NCBI GenBank assembly: GCA_003116975.1
Contig: BGKB01000192.1
Coordinates: forward strand, 62,001 to 126,000
Direction: 5' to 3'
DNA: 64,000 bases
From: Aurantiochytrium sp. KH105
Lineage: Eukaryota > Sar > Bigyra > Thraustochytrida > Thraustochytriidae
Position numbers and translations under genes: made by a program
Notes under the pieces: model-generated
The model's database searches: none
What the model was told of the DNA's origin: nothing
What the model saw: only the letters and a program-made list of their open reading frames with translations
Part shown: positions 17,676-29,289 of the stretch, one piece after another
Layout of the letters: each line of letters begins with the position of its first letter
Numbering within the stretch: position 1 is the first letter of the stretch

Positions 17676-20600
17676 CGGCGGCGGAGAGGGCGCCCTCCCT
17701 CGCGCCCTGCGCGAGCGGCAGGCGGCGCCTCGTTGGCGGCTCCCGGGCCGCCCCCGCGCCCCCGTTCTGCGCCGGCACGGACCGTGTCGCGGCGTGTGTT
17801 TGCTCGCGAGGCAATGCACGGCGACGCAAAGCAAAGTGCGCCTGCGAGCATGCCTGCCTGCAGTGCATGCCCTTTGCCCTGGGCAGCGGGTTCGTGCATG
17901 GCCGCTCCTGTTTGCCGCCTTGAAAAGCCGCTACAGCCCAGCCCGCAGACGCTGACGGCTTCGTGCATCTGGCCGTTAGTCTACAGTGCCTGTCTGACCC
18001 GTGCATTTGTTCTCCATGATCTCTTGCTCTCGTCTTCGCTGTCAAGGACCCGAGCAAGCAGACACAGGCCCCGAGATCAAGGCAAAAGCCTCGTCGCAGC
18101 CAGCTCGCCTGACAGCGACACTTCGACAGCCCGAGATCGATGGATCGGTGGCGAGCGATTGATTGCTCCTCGCGCAGCTCGCCGTTCTCTGTTTTTGTTT
18201 TGTTTTGTTTTTTAACCTCTTCTCCTGGCTTTTTCTTTTCTTTCTGCGTTTGCGTGCCACTTCCTGCGCCCGCCTCCGCTTCCTTCTTTCTTACAAATCT
18301 GCACGCCCGCTTCCGATCTACCCTGCAGCTCCTACACTTAGCCCCACAGCTACTGCTCGCGAGTCGAGTGACTCCTGCCGGCTCACCTGCCAGGGCCGCG
18401 CTCCTTCTTTTCTCCGCTCGCCTCCGCTCCCGGCTGCCGCTCACATCGCTCTGCGCTGATCCGCGCACAACCCCGCCCCTCTCTGCTTGGCCCCGCTCCG
18501 GTGCCAGCCCGCGATCGCGTCCTGCCGCTCGGCCTCTCTCCCCTCCCACCCGCCCGCCCGCGCGCGGCGGCGGCGGTGGCGCCGCCGTCTGGGCGGTGTG
18601 CCTGCCACACCACTTACTGCATGCGCCCTCGCGCACCTTTCGCTGGACCGTTCGTCGCCTTCTCTCCATCTTCTCCTCTCCGTTCCCCTCGCCTCTCCTC
18701 GCCGCGCCGTTTCGATTCGCGGCACGGCTCGCCGCCGCAGCGCGTGCCGCGCGTGGCAGCCGTGGCCGCTCGTCCATCCACCCGCCCATCCATCCTCGCG
18801 TCTCGTGCAGGGCGTGTGCCTCGCAGAGCGAGCAAGCGACGCGACGCGACGCGGCGGCCACCTCGCGCAGAGGCAATGAGCGAGGCAAGCGAGGACGACC
18901 AACCAACCAGCCCGCCAGCCAGCCATGCGAGCAAGCAACGGCCTGGATTGACGACATCCAGCCACAGATCTGAGGGAAACATGCCGACATGAGCGGCAGG
19001 AGCGGGTTCGTCCCGTCTCTCTCGCGCGTCCCGCCAGCAGGCAGGCCACTGGCCACCCCGCCGGCCGCTCGCTTCTTCCCTTCGTGTGCGCGGCCCAGCC
19101 CGGACCATCCTGGTCGCTTCGGGCCGCGCGCAGTGCAGCAGGTAGCCAGAAGCTGCAGCTGCCAGCCTGAGCAGAGAGATCCAGCCGAGTGACGGCGGCG
19201 TGGCTGGCATCCATACCGCGGAAATGTGGCCCGACCAAGCATCCATATGCATCCTGGCTGGCTGGCTGGCTGGCTGCCCATAAACTCGGATGGGCGGATG
19301 GTGATGGATAACTAACGACGCAGCGACGCAAAGAAACTCTGCACAGCATTGCAAAGAGACGGCGAACCAACTCATGCCTGCTGGCCTGCCTTGCATTGCC
19401 GCTGCCTCATCAAGCGACGTTACGTTCCCTTCCTCTCCTCCCTCGACTAGGGCCGGGCTGGACGCGATGGCGGAGTCAGTCAGTGGGTCAGTATTCTTCT
19501 TTCTCGGTCGCTGGGGCGCGGGACGCGACACGGACCTGCGCGGGCCTTGCCTCCGCTCGCTGGAGCTGGTCGCTGGTCGCTGCCCTCTCGCCTTCGACGC
19601 CGTTGGAAAGCGTTTAGGAGCCAAGAACTCTCTCGCTCAAGACGCGTTGCCGCTAGGCCCGCCCGGCCACTGCGGCAGCCTGGCCAAGCTAAGCCAAGCT
19701 AAGCCGAGCTGAGCCGGCCAAGTCGCGCCTTGCCCTGCCTCGCCTTGCCTCGCCTCGCCTGGCCTCGCCCTGCCCTGCTGTACCGCACGACGCCTCGGGG
19801 CTCGAGACTGCGTCTCGGGGGCGCGTCGAGGCCGGATCGAACACGTGGTTCGCGGCGGCGGCGGGACGCAGCAGCGTGGTGCGGACTGCAGTGGCCGCTG
19901 GACCGCCTGTCGACATCCGCTTCGGACAGCGGTTTCGGCCTGCCTGCCTGCCTGCCTGCCTGCTTGCCCTACCAGCTGTTGGTTCGTCAGGGTCCGCGAG
20001 TCGCAGGCACCTACCTCGGGGCACCGCCGGCTGCGGCTTGCGTGCGCGCGTGGAGGGAAAGGGGGGGGAGCGGGGGCGGGGGGTGCCCGCCCGTGCCCGC
20101 CCGTGCCCGGTCCGGTCCGTGTCTACGTCTAGGGCTAGGGCTCGCTTGAAGTGGAGACGGAGCGGGGATCGGGCCCACGCAGGTCCGGCTTGGGCCATGC
20201 CATGCTTTTTCAACTTCTTTTTGTCAATTTCGTTTTCTTTCTCCTGCTTCTCTCTTACTGTTTCTTCCTTTTCTTCTTTTTCTTTTCCTCTTCCACTCCC
20301 TTTTATTCTGTAGTCTGCTGTGTTGCTGTCACATCACTTCCGCGAAACACAGAATCGCACACGCTCGCATATACCGCCGCCGAAGCCGCTCTGGCTGACT
20401 GATGCAGTGTCGCTTATTCTGTGTGCTTCCCCTGCGTATGCGACTTGGCTGCTGTAGCTGCTGGCTGGCTCTGTTGCCGCCGCGGGTCGCTGGACCCGGC
20501 AAGTGAGCTCTATGCAGGCTTGGTACCGCAGACGGTATGGAGGATGCCCCAGGTGGGGCCATTCCAGTCGCTCCACGGTTTCGGCAGCGGTCCTCACCCC

Positions 20601-21065
20601 AGCGTGAACCGGCATGCACGTGCATAGCCCGCCCGTGCACAGCAAAAGTATATATAGATGAAGCCGCCAAAGGAATGCAGCGCAGGCAAATAAACTAGCC
20701 GCGAAAGGCACTCCCCACAGCATGACTACTTCCACCCCCCTTGGAACCCGCAAGAGAAAAAAAAAGAAAGTCATCTCGAGACCGTGTAAAAGGTTCCAAA
20801 ACCGTTGGGTTCTGGCCCCGTAGCTTCATATGGGGCTGGTTATATGGACCTGCCCAACCGCAGCTACCTCCGTCTTGATCGATGAGGGTCTAACGTAGAG
20901 TGAAGAAGACGCGCCAGCCGCCGCCGATGCGATGCTATTGCATGTACGTAGCCTGCCGCTGGCCCGCTGTTTGCCTGGTCCGGGTTTCCAAGAGAGCTAG
21001 TCAGAACTTGATTGGCGAGCCAGCGTGGCACCCAGCTGAGCGATCGTCGGAGTGACGCACCGGAG

Positions 21066-21096
21066 AATTAGCTGCAGCTGCAGCTGCAGCTGCAGC
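21066..21096. repeat. (CAGCTG)n palindromic repeat
   Basis: Alternating GCAGCT units, self-complementary throughout; shorter copies occur near 22005, 24915 and 40625. Confidence 0.85.
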
Positions 21097-24070
21097 TTCA
21101 GTTGGCGCAGAGGAAGGCAGGCTGCTCCTCGTCGGTCGGGCAGCGGTCGTACAAGCACGGCAGACAGACGCACACAGGCACTCACGTACTCACTCACTCA
21201 TGAACGGCCACAGCGGCTTTGTCAATCTCCGATGCGCTGGACTCGGGACAGCGCATCTGAAGTGCTCGGACCTGTTGCCTTCCACATGAGATTGCTCGTT
21301 TCCAGACTTCTACTTTCTTTCTCACAAACAACCAGCAGCAGACATCATCTGGCTGGCATTCTACTACTACACTGCCTGCAGCCGCCGGTCCGCTGGCTAT
21401 CTGGTCTGTCTATCCTGCCGCACCGCTGGCCAGTGGCCATTTACAGTTAGCAGAAGCGGTTGTGGCTCCCCCGGTGCTGCTGCACTTGCTGCTCTGCTGA
21501 CACTGACCCAGACTCGGCAGGACTCTGCAGCAGGAAGCGGGTGTTGCGGGGCGCGGCGCGTCTAGGTCGTCTGAGCGGTGTGCATCGGCTGCCGCTCCGT
21601 GCCCGTACGTACGTGTGTGTGTGCGCGTGTGCGTTGCCTCTGTCTACCTGGCCACACTGTAGTACACGCTTCGCCTGGCAGCCGGAGCTAGCCGCGGCTG
21701 CCAGCGATGGCCGTTGTCTTGTCTTGATTGCTTGACGACTTGCTCAAGGCTGGCTGGCTGGCTGCCTGCCTGCCTGCCTACGTGCCTGAGAGAGGAAGCT
21801 GGCGTTTTCCAGCAATTGAACCCGTAGCTTGTCCTTGGTGTGGAGCAGTCCGGCGTTGCGGAACGAGCCTTGCCTGCTGCTGCGCGCCTTCCGGGTTAGT
21901 GGAGCAGCTCTAGCTAGGTTCAAAGATTGCACTCTCGATGATTCTTGCCGCGGTAGTGTAGGGTGGTGCAGCACGGCCGTCTTTTTTCGCGTGAGATCGT
22001 GCAGCAGCTGCAGCTGCAGCCTGCCTGGCTGGTGGCCTAGTTGGGAGTCTCGCCCACCTCTCCTGCTGCTGTCACCCTGCTACACTGTCTAAGCTCTGCA
22101 AGCCGCGAACCTTTTTAGTCTATTTTTATTTCATTCTCCTCTTCCTCTTCCTTTCTTTTTCTCTCTCACCTGCCCTCGATCTCCCTCTAAGCCGCATTGT
22201 TCACTGACACTCACGCACCTTGAAAAGTTATTCTTATAAATAAAAACTAGTTTCTGCCACTAGCCGCCTCCTTTCTTCCTTGCCGCGCCTTCCTTGCTTC
22301 CTTATTTTTTCTTGCTTCCTTCCTTGCTTCCGCACCTCGAGAGTACTTCTGCTGGGTCTGCTCCTGAGAGAACTTGAAGAAGTTGAAGGCGACCGTGATC
22401 GAGCCAGAGCCGCACCAGGAAAGTCGAAGTCGGCATCGCGGCAAACTTTCAGGTAGGCAGGCAGCGCAGTCAAGCCAAGCAGGAGACTTGCCAACGTTTT
22501 GGCAAGCGGCCAGCGATTCGTCGACGACTGTCTTGGCGGTTTTCGTGGGCGGAGGGCGCGTCGCATGTCGCGAGCAGAACGATGCAGCAAGACTGAAACA
22601 AGTGATCAAGTAACGGGATGCGGAGCCACCGATTTTTCGAACGGAGCCTTCAGAGCAAGGCTTCAGCTACTCATCCAGATAATTGAGGTATAGGCAAGAA
22701 GCACATTGGCCCTCCGGTGTTGCCAGCAGTAACTGGCTGCTGCAGCCTCGCGAAGATCTTCGCTTTTTCACTTTCATTTTTCTGCATCTGTGCATTTTGT
22801 GCATTTTGCCTAGCCGGAGCATCTTCTCGGTTACGAAAAGGACTGGTATTGCTGCCTTGAGATTGAAGAAACGGAGACCATGAATGTTGCTACCCCCCCC
22901 CCCCTCCCCTCCACACACCTCAAAAAGCAACGAGTCGTATGCCATATCGTGCGCACACCACACGCCCTAATTCGAGGCAAGTCAAGTCAAGGTGAGAAAA
23001 TCGTTGCAGCGCCGCAACGCCGACGCAGCTGGGACAATGAGAAGAACACACGAGCTGTTCTTGGACTTTAGGGCGATTTTTCAGTTCTATTTTTCGTGGG
23101 AGCCAACGGCACCGGTGCAGCCAACAGCGAATCCGTGCAGCCACCAAGGTAGTAAGTAGCGGCAAAATGGTCATGGCATGGTATGGCCTGGTGGCGCGAA
23201 ACGAAACGTATCCAGCCATCTTTCGATGTTGACTTGCGTAGCGGTTTCTTTGGCGACGAGCAGGGAGTTTTTTTTCTTGGATTGTGGTTCTCGGTCCTCT
23301 TTTCTTGGATTCCCTTCCCTGCGAAACCGCGATCAGCTAGTGCAGCCTGCCTTAGCCAGCCAGTTGAGACCAGCACTCCTCCCGTACGCGAGCCGGTCGC
23401 TGTCGCTGTACTGGCTGCACGTACATTCATTCTTGCGTCCTCTCAGCCAGCCAGCCAGCCAGCTTCTTTTTATCGATCGGCCTCATTCACATCGATGCGT
23501 CGCCTGCACTCAAGTTCTAATAAAGAACGACTCACGCAAACAAAGAAAGGAGAAAAAGAAATTCACATGCACGTTATGCAACTCCTGCATCTCATGCCTG
23601 CCATGCATGCTATGTGCTCACTCTCAGTGCACGCCACAGCCACGCCCGGCGCTGGGCAACGGCGTGCGTGCATGCATGGGAACTCGAGCCTCATGAATTT
23701 CCCACGCGGCGATCACTAGCACCTCCGCCTCCGGTCCGTCGAAGCCAGGCTGCTGCCAGCTAGCTATCTCGCCAGCTGGGCCCCGACGTCGATGCAAGCA
23801 CCTCCGCCTCGGCCGGAGGACTGGCCGCCTCCGCGTCGCGGGACCTCCGGCCCGGGTCCGAGCCGCTTCCACAGCGCATCTGAGCTGCTGCTTGTGTTGG
23901 CTGCTGCCTTCGCGGGTGCCTTCCTGCCGTGCGCCGTGGCCGAGGCGTGCATGCATGCATGGATGTATGCTGCGCATCCCGCGGCGCATCTCCCATCAAC
24001 GAAGGCGCTCGTCCCATGAGCACCCTGGTCATGTCACCACCGTGGCAGGCAGCTAGGCAGGTAGGCCACA

Positions 24071-24107
24071 CGAACTCGAACTCGAACTCGAACTCGAACT
24101 CAAACCT
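24071..24107. repeat. (CGAACT)n hexamer repeat
   Basis: About six tandem hexamers, the last degenerate. Confidence 0.9.
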
Positions 24108-24483
24108 GAAGAAAAAGAAGCCCCGAGGCCGCCGCCGCGCGGCGCTCCTTGCCTGCACCGCGCGACCACGCTCGTACATGCGCGCGTACGTCTACGTATG
24201 CCGCCGTGACGCGTGACGCCGAGTCCTGCGCCGCGAGTGCAGGCGGAGGGAGCAGGCGAGGCGAGGCGAGGCGAGGTGAGGCAGCGCAAAGCACGGCAAG
24301 ATATTTTTCCAGGATCAGAGACGAGGGTCACACGGGAGGGCAGGCAGTTGTGCTGCAGACAGTTGCCGCGGAGAACGCGGGGGCTGCATCGAGGACGCCG
24401 ATCGAGCTGGCGCGGAGCGGCTCGAGGGGATTTCTACGGACGCGAGCGGCGCGAAGGCGGAATGCGGGATGCGGAGGGAGAGA

Positions 24484-24484
24484 G

Positions 24485-24527
<43 letters not shown>

Positions 24528-24528
24528 A
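24484..24528. repeat. (GAAA)n microsatellite
   Basis: About eleven GAAA units, flanked by GGGAG purine sequence. Confidence 0.9.
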
Positions 24529-25167
24529 GGAAAGAGGGAGGGAGGGCGGCGCCGGAGAGGCGCCGGCGCGTGGGAATTCTCACTGCGCGGATCCCAGTGA
24601 CGGCGGCGTGGTGGGAACGAGAAGCGGAAGCAGCCGCTCCTAAGCAGCCAGAAAGAAGCTCGCCGCAACGCAGCGCAACGCCGCGCAGCGCCTGGAGGCA
24701 GGCAGGGCTAGTCGGTTGGCTCAGCCCCTCCTTCTCCCCCTTTGGCCGTGACCTCGTTCGCTTCCCGAGCCTGCTCATGCCGCCGATGTTGATCGATTGG
24801 CAATGCATAAAGTCCCAGCCTGGCTGCTGGCCCAACTGCGATCCGCGTCGCATCGGCCGCGCCCGCTGTAGCCGCGCCGCCTCCGGCGCCCGCAACGCTG
24901 GCTGTGGCATTTTGCTGCAGCTGCAGCTGGTGTGGCTGGTGACAGAACTCGGCGGCGCAGCGCGTCACCGGTCAGTCAGCTCCGCACAGCGCGCAGCACA
25001 GGCAGCGCGCTCGCTGTGCTGCGTGGCTGCAGGGGCAGCTGGCCGCCAGAAGCGAGCTCTGCATGGCCCGCCCGCACGGCCCGGCCCGCGCCGCGGCAGC
25101 TTCCCGGAGCGCCCAGGGAGACCGTGGCGCCGCGCCGTCTGGCGCCGAAGCCGCGACCTGGTGGTGC

Positions 25168-25398
25168 GAGGAAGCGAAGGGAAAGGGAGGGAAAGGGATG
25201 GAAGGGAAGGGGAAGGAAGGGAACGAAAGAAAGAAATTGAAAGAAAGCAAAAGAAAGAAAGCTTGAAAGAAAGAAAGCTTGAAAGAAAGAAAGCTTGAAA
25301 GAAAGAAAGAAAGCTTGAAAGAAAGAAAGCTTGAAAGAAAGAAAGAAAGCTTGAAAGGAAGAAAGAAAGAAAAAAAGAAGAAAAGAAAGGGAGGGACG
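25168..25398. repeat. 230-bp polypurine region with spaced AAGCTT motifs
   Basis: Almost pure purine on the + strand. From 25259 the only pyrimidines are six CTTs in AAGCTT motifs at 25259, 25275, 25291, 25311, 25327 and 25347, spaced 16 or 20 bp by GAAA units. A higher-order repeat built from a tetranucleotide. Confidence 0.9.
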
Positions 25399-28300
25399 TG
25401 GCGGTGGAGAGATTGACGAGGCGAGTCGCAGAGTGACCTCATGCAACGGCAAGGCAGGGCAAGGAACGGCAAGTTGGATGCAAGGCAGGGGCAGGGCAGA
25501 GGCAGGACTCTCATGACAGCCAGAGCAAAGGCGCGCGGGACGTACCTACGCACGTACGTGCGTACGTATGTAAACGGCGGCTGCCTCCGGTCTCCGTGCC
25601 TGCCGGGGCGGCATGATCTCCAGGCCTTGATCCAGCCCTTCCGGCCCGTCGTCAGCAGCGGCTGCGGGCGGCGGCTGGCGTCGCGGAGGCCGATGCCGTC
25701 ATTCAGGCGGCGCGAGGCGCGCAGGCCGGCCAGCACCGCGGCGATGGCGACATGGCGGCGGGCTCGAGCTGGCCGGCCGCTACATCGCTGCCGCTGCGTG
25801 GCACTCATGTCGGGGAGAGAGAGCGCGGAGAGAAAAAAAATGCCCGTGGCGCCGCCTGCCGTCCGCGTCCGTGGCCGGCCCCGCAGAGCGGGGTCGTGCG
25901 GGACGACTGTGGACTCTACCGGGGCCTCGCAGGCCCAGGCGCGGTCGCAGTGTCGCTATCGCGGGAGACGCGAATGAAAGCCCTTAATAGATCGATCGGC
26001 CAGGGAGATTAAGGGCGAGTGGCGCGAAATGGAAAGATGCGGCCTGAGCAGGCTGCGCTCCTTGCTGCCTCCCTGCCCGAGAAGCGGCCGAGGCTGCTAG
26101 GGCTAGTGCTGTAGGGCGGGCCCCGGTGGGTGCGCGGCCAAGTAGCAGAAGCGGCGCAGTGAGCGCAGGGGCGACCCCAAGAGGGAAAGAAGGAGGTAGA
26201 AGGTAACGGGGCGTCAATCAGCGAATCCCGGCGCGGTCGCTCCGGGGGCCACTCGGATCGCGGCGTTCCGCCACCAAGCGACGGGCGCCGTCTGACCGCA
26301 GGCTGTGGGGCCGGGGCGTCCGCCGGCCTGCGAGCCAGCCCATCTCTGCGCTTTTTTTTTTGCTTTTTTTTTGCTTTTTCTAGATAATTTTTTCAAATTT
26401 TTATTTTATTTTACAGTGTTAGTTTTTCTTTTTTTGGTTTTCTTCGCGCAGTCCTGGCAAAGACTAGCTTGCTCCGTCGGTCAGCCAGGTACCTCGATCT
26501 TATCTCCAGCGCCGTCTCATACTCTCCACACCTATTCCTCCCGCGCCCCGCGGAGTTCGCGAGCCGGAGCCGCGGCGCGAGAATTCGCCGTTCTCTCATC
26601 TCGGGTCTCTCTGTTCCGGGCTCTGCATGAATCTATGTCTGGCCTGCCCTCCCCACAGCTGCGACACGAACCAAGCCGGCCATGGCGGCTGTGCATATGT
26701 CTCATCTCATCCCATGTCGTCGCGTCTGTCGCGTCTCGCCCCTCTCGTCTTGCTCTTCTCATCTCGCTCTTCTCCGTCGCGTCTCCGCGTCCTCCGCTCC
26801 GCCGTCGCGTCCTCCGCTCCGCCTCGCCTCGCCTCGTCTCGAGCGAGCCCAGCCAGCGCGGGGACATACAGAAAGTGGGCGCGCGCCCGCGGTCGTACGC
26901 ACGGCGGCACCCGCACGAAGCGCCAGAAGCCGAGCGACCTTCAGCACGCAGCAGCATCGTGCAGCCACCGTCTGCAGCAGCAGGCGAGCAGCAGCAGCAG
27001 GCGGCGGCAACTGCGTGCGTTGGGCCGAGAGGGACGCCGCGCACGCGACAAGAAGAGCATCGCATCAAGGAAACTCAAGGCCCAAGAAAGCAAGCAAGGG
27101 AAGAAAGATCCGCGGGCGCGCAACTGCGAGAACCAAAGAAGCATAGAACGAAACAAAGAAACGCAAACTTTGCAGCAGGGCCTGCGAGTCCAAGCGACCG
27201 CGACGCGCGCAGCCGCAGACAGACAAAGCTGGCACGCGAGACCGTGCGACAGCGTCCCACCTCCCGTCCTCTTCTCCCCTCCCCTCCGCCGCGCGGCGCG
27301 ACTCGGCGCGGCTCGGCTCGCAGCTGCTGCTGCTCCGCATGCGTGCGTGCGCGGCCTGGCGGCGCGACGCGCACGACGCAGGGCGGCGACGCCTGCCCTC
27401 TCTGGGGCAGCCGTCCGGGCGGAGGCGGGAGCGGCGAGGGCCCGAGGCCGGGCGCGGAAGCGGAGCGCGGGACGGCACACAGACGACGCCGCGGCTGGGA
27501 AGAATGGCGGCGCGAGGAAGGAGGGAGAGGCAAGGCGCGGGAGGGAAGAGAGCGGGCCAGCGAGCAAGTGCGCGGGCGGCAGGGGAGCACATCCCGCGGC
27601 AGGCGAGCAACGCGGAGGAGGTGGAGGCGAGGTGAAACGAGATACGCGGCGAGAGCCCGGACGAGCAGAGGCGAGCCAAGCTGGGTCTGGAAAAGCTGGC
27701 GGCTGCGCGGCCGGCCGGCTGCTTGCGAAGGTGTGCTGCGCTGCCGTGCGGCGACTTCAGAGTGTACTTGCTTGGCGTTACGGTATTACTGCCAAGTCGC
27801 CGGCGTGGCGCGGTGGCAGCTGCAAGTGATTATACTATATTCTTTTCCAAGACGCTGGCGAGGGCGGGCGATGACGCGGAGGAGGAGGAAAGGAGCGCAG
27901 CTGAATGCAGAGCAGCAGTGGCAACAGAGAGCAGCGCACAGCAGCAGCGCAGCGCGCTGCACAGCGGCGCAGCGCACTGCTCGGCGGCGCAGCGCAGGGC
28001 ACTTCGCGGCACTGGAGCAAGGGCGACCGCGAGCGGCGTGGAGATGCACACGCGGCGGATGGTGGGCAAAGGTTTTTTTATTTTAGGTGCTCTTCTTGTC
28101 TGTCGTTGACGTTGTTGACGTTGGTGTTGTTGCTGTCGCTGATCTTCTTCCTTTATGGTCGCAACGGCGTCGTTTGACGTCCGGGGTCGAGCTCCTTGAA
28201 GTTGTGCGGGTCGGCCTTGGAGAGAGCTGGAAATGTAAAAGGCAGCCCGTTGCTTCCGCGAAAGTTCGACCTCCGAGCGATGAGAAGAGGCGAGCCAGCC

Positions 28301-29289
28301 AGTCAGCCAGTCAGCCAACCTGCAAGCAAGCCTGCACTGCAGAAGACGCGTCACTCGCTCTTTGCTGTGCGCGTTCGGACGCGATGGGCAAGATTGCCAT
28401 CTAGCTCTGGCTGGCTGATAGCGTGATCAGGTTGCCTCAATGTGCCAGCATGGGGCGACCTGCGGTAGGGTGGGCATTATGTGCAAAGGCTCCAGCGACG
28501 CGACATGGAGCCGCCTCTTTACGAGTCATTGCGAGCCACCAGCGCGGCCCCTCTCTGTCAGGCATGAGGAGGATATTAGCAGCAGCTTCCAATGAAAGAG
28601 CTATTTGGCATGGCCGTCAGGACCTGTCAACCAACATCTATGAGCCTCTCCTGAACGGACGAAACCGAAAACAACTCTGATTCGCTCGCTCGTAGAATTC
28701 GCATATTACAACCTGAGCATCTCATGAGCCCTGGGTCTCAGATGTAATGACCCAAAAAATGATTGAAACCTGAGCATCGCAAGACGTGACCAAAGATTCA
28801 TAACCCCCGTCCTTGCAGTTGGCAAAGTCGTTCATCTTGCAACGCTTCCGCCTTGAATTGGCATCGTGACAGATAGCTGATCTATTCTGTGGGATATGGA
28901 AATGACGTGAGCAGACAGCACCCCTGGCAAGCCTAACCTCGACGGCCGTAGTCTCGTGCAACATTGAATCATGTCTCACGCACAGCGCTTACGCAGTGCG
29001 TCTCACCACACCTGGAATTGTCCTGCAAGCATACATAGTAGCATTTCAAGCAATGCATCTGCCATCCACGCTTTTTTATCTTTTTAAGAGCACCGCAAGA
29101 AATGAATCGTCGTGTATTGGGGCACTGAAGTCTGCCTCTTTGCCTTCATTTGCGATTAGAAATGTCGTTTTGTAGCAGGGAAAACAGCAGCAGAGAAAGA
29201 GACTGGGAGTGCTTCGCAATCGTCCATGTAAGGCTAAAGAATTATAAAAGGAAAATCATTGTTCCGCTACCACCAAAGAAATCATCTCT

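Larger units (their letters stand above)
16501..29289. other. 12.8-kb gene-poor, GC-rich, repeat-laden region
   Basis: Between the 5' end of the zinc-finger-like gene and the 3' end of the SulP gene I find no gene I can defend. The stretch is mostly GC-rich, broken by T-rich or A/G-rich tracts (17140-17215, 18190-18240, 20200-20310, 22110-22340, 26350-26450) and dense in simple motifs: GCTC, GGCT, TGCC, GAAA, CAGCTG, CGTA. Open frames of up to 593 codons occur on both strands, but their translations are low in complexity (Arg, Ala, Ser, Pro, Cys), overlap each other, and mirror the repeats. The last part, about 28430-29289, is less GC-rich and also shows no gene. No tRNA, rRNA or spliceosomal RNA was recognised. 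Confidence 0.6.

Noticed and set aside
17518..19281. 587-codon open frame on the minus strand
   Set aside because: Composition-driven: translation is low-complexity Arg/Ala/Ser/Cys, overlaps other open frames on both strands, and follows the GAAA and GGCT repeats.
20760..20870. GGTTCCAAAACC, tRNA-like T-loop
   Set aside because: No clover-leaf partner sequences upstream or downstream.
24000..25400. Possible CRISPR-like spaced repeats
   Set aside because: Repeats are tetranucleotide slippage products without unique spacers, and the genome is eukaryotic.
26305..28086. 593-codon open frame on the plus strand, and overlapping 400-codon frame
   Set aside because: Starts in a T-rich tract giving poly-Phe/Leu and continues as Arg/Ala/Ser repeats; no domain or coherent protein character.
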